This document shows, in pieces, positions 5,559 to 5,990 of a stretch of 5,990 nucleotides of DNA; position 1 is the stretch's first letter; each line of letters opens with the position of its first letter. The position numbers were made by a program, and so were the translations under genes. Location of the stretch: assembly GCA_052387235.1 (NCBI GenBank), contig JBQTJJ010000136.1:1-5990 (forward strand), written 5' to 3'. The notes below the pieces were generated by a model, which ran no database searches, was not told the DNA's origin, and saw only the letters and a list, made by a program, of their open reading frames with translations. Origin of the DNA: JBQTJJ01 sp052387235. GTDB taxonomy: Bacteria; Actinomycetota; Acidimicrobiia; Acidimicrobiales; GCA-2861595.

Positions 5559-5990
5559 TCAGACGTTGCGGACGGCCTGGAGCTGGCGCACCTCGAAGCC
5601 GTCGATGGTGCCCTCGGTGGCCAGGCCGGCCAGCGGCGCCGGCGCCGTGCCGCCAAGGCGCCACGTGGCCGACCAGCGCTGGACGACCCGGACGTCGTAG
5701 CGGTCGGCCGTGCTCCACGAGTGGGTGATGGTGCCGTCGGGCCAGGGTGCGCCCGGGCCGGCGTGGGGACCGTCCAGGCCGGTGCGGTCGCCCCAGTCCA
5801 CGTACAGGGTGGACGTGGCCTCGATGACGAGCAGTCCCAGCGGCGTGGGGTGCTCGAAGCGGGCCGTGGGCCGGGTGTTGGCCTCCAGGTAGGCGAGCTT
5901 GCCGGCCAGCATGAACCCGGGCGCGATGCGGGGCTCCGGCCTGGGCAGCAGGTCTTCGCCGGCGATGCGCCAGAACGCCGCGGCCTGGGC
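5559..5990 (-). CDS. C-terminal part of a probable secreted PKD-like protein, N-terminus cut by window edge
   Basis: The last 143 residues are visible and the frame is open to the right edge; an internal ATG at 5912 is probably not the start because coding continues upstream in frame with QAAAFWRIAGEDLLPRPEPR. Recognisable parts are a strand-rich stretch beginning TARFEHPTPLG, then YVDWGDRTG, then GTITHSWSTADRYDVRVVQRW. The WGDxT and T-H-x-(Y/W)-S-x-x-x-x-Y-x-V pattern is typical of PKD and related Ig-like beta-sandwich domains outside the membrane. No catalytic motif or C-terminal anchor is visible. The chain ends VRQLQAVRNV. I recall similar proteins of unknown function in actinobacteria, but cannot name a family. 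It is convergent with the metalloprotease pair and shares the hairpin terminator with it. Confidence 0.7.
   Translation of the reverse strand, partial: AQAAAFWRIAGEDLLPRPEPRIAPGFMLAGKLAYLEANTRPTARFEHPTPLGLLVIEATSTLYVDWGDRTGLDGPHAGPGAPWPDGTITHSWSTADRYDVRVVQRWSATWRLGGTAPAPLAGLATEGTIDGFEVRQLQAVRNV

Noticed and set aside
1..5990. tRNA, rRNA, CRISPR, insertion sequence, phage or defence system
   Set aside because: I looked for clover-leaf-like segments, regular spaced repeats, transposase motifs, integrase motifs and terminal inverted repeats and saw none. All large stretches are explained by ordinary chromosomal genes.

Overview
This very GC-rich window (an estimated 70-75% G+C by eye, with strong third-position GC) looks like chromosomal DNA of an actinomycete-type bacterium. 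The best clue is the minus-strand order yifB/comM - dprA - WhiG-type sigma factor - M23-like secreted protein. A comparable cluster surrounds whiG in Streptomyces, where it leads towards rpsB-tsf. Several protein details (an ESHxxGGSxHT motif in DprA, a WGDxT secreted protein, a possible M23-hydrolase fusion) make me lean towards an Acidimicrobiia-like lineage, but that placement is inference.

Layout from left to right. Positions 1-834 (minus, cut by the left edge) encode an exported LytM/M23-fold protein that has lost most of its zinc and catalytic residues. Positions 952-1731 (minus) encode a full-length WhiG/FliA-type sigma-28 family factor. Positions 1814-2905 (minus) encode DprA, and 2902-4413 (minus) the YifB/ComM AAA+ ATPase; these two overlap by 4 bp. 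A divergent 193-bp intergenic region (4414-4606) carries a 12-bp perfect inverted repeat with a 33-bp spacer. On the plus strand, 4607-5275 encodes a small exported metzincin-type metalloprotease. It is followed after 10 bp by a 70-residue probable zinc-binding protein (5286-5498). A near-perfect AT-containing hairpin at 5505-5543 separates this pair from a convergent minus-strand gene (5559-5990, cut by the right edge) for the C-terminal part of a probable secreted PKD-like protein.

Taken together, the minus-strand block joins single-strand DNA processing for natural transformation or recombination (ComM helicase, DprA RecA loader) to an alternative sigma factor and an envelope protein. The plus-strand pair is a separate small transcription unit of unknown role. 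Nothing here looks like a phage, transposon, CRISPR or defence system. The most unusual items are the inactivated M23 domain with a possible C-terminal hydrolase fusion, the hairpin at 5505-5543 and the intergenic dyad at 4497-4553.
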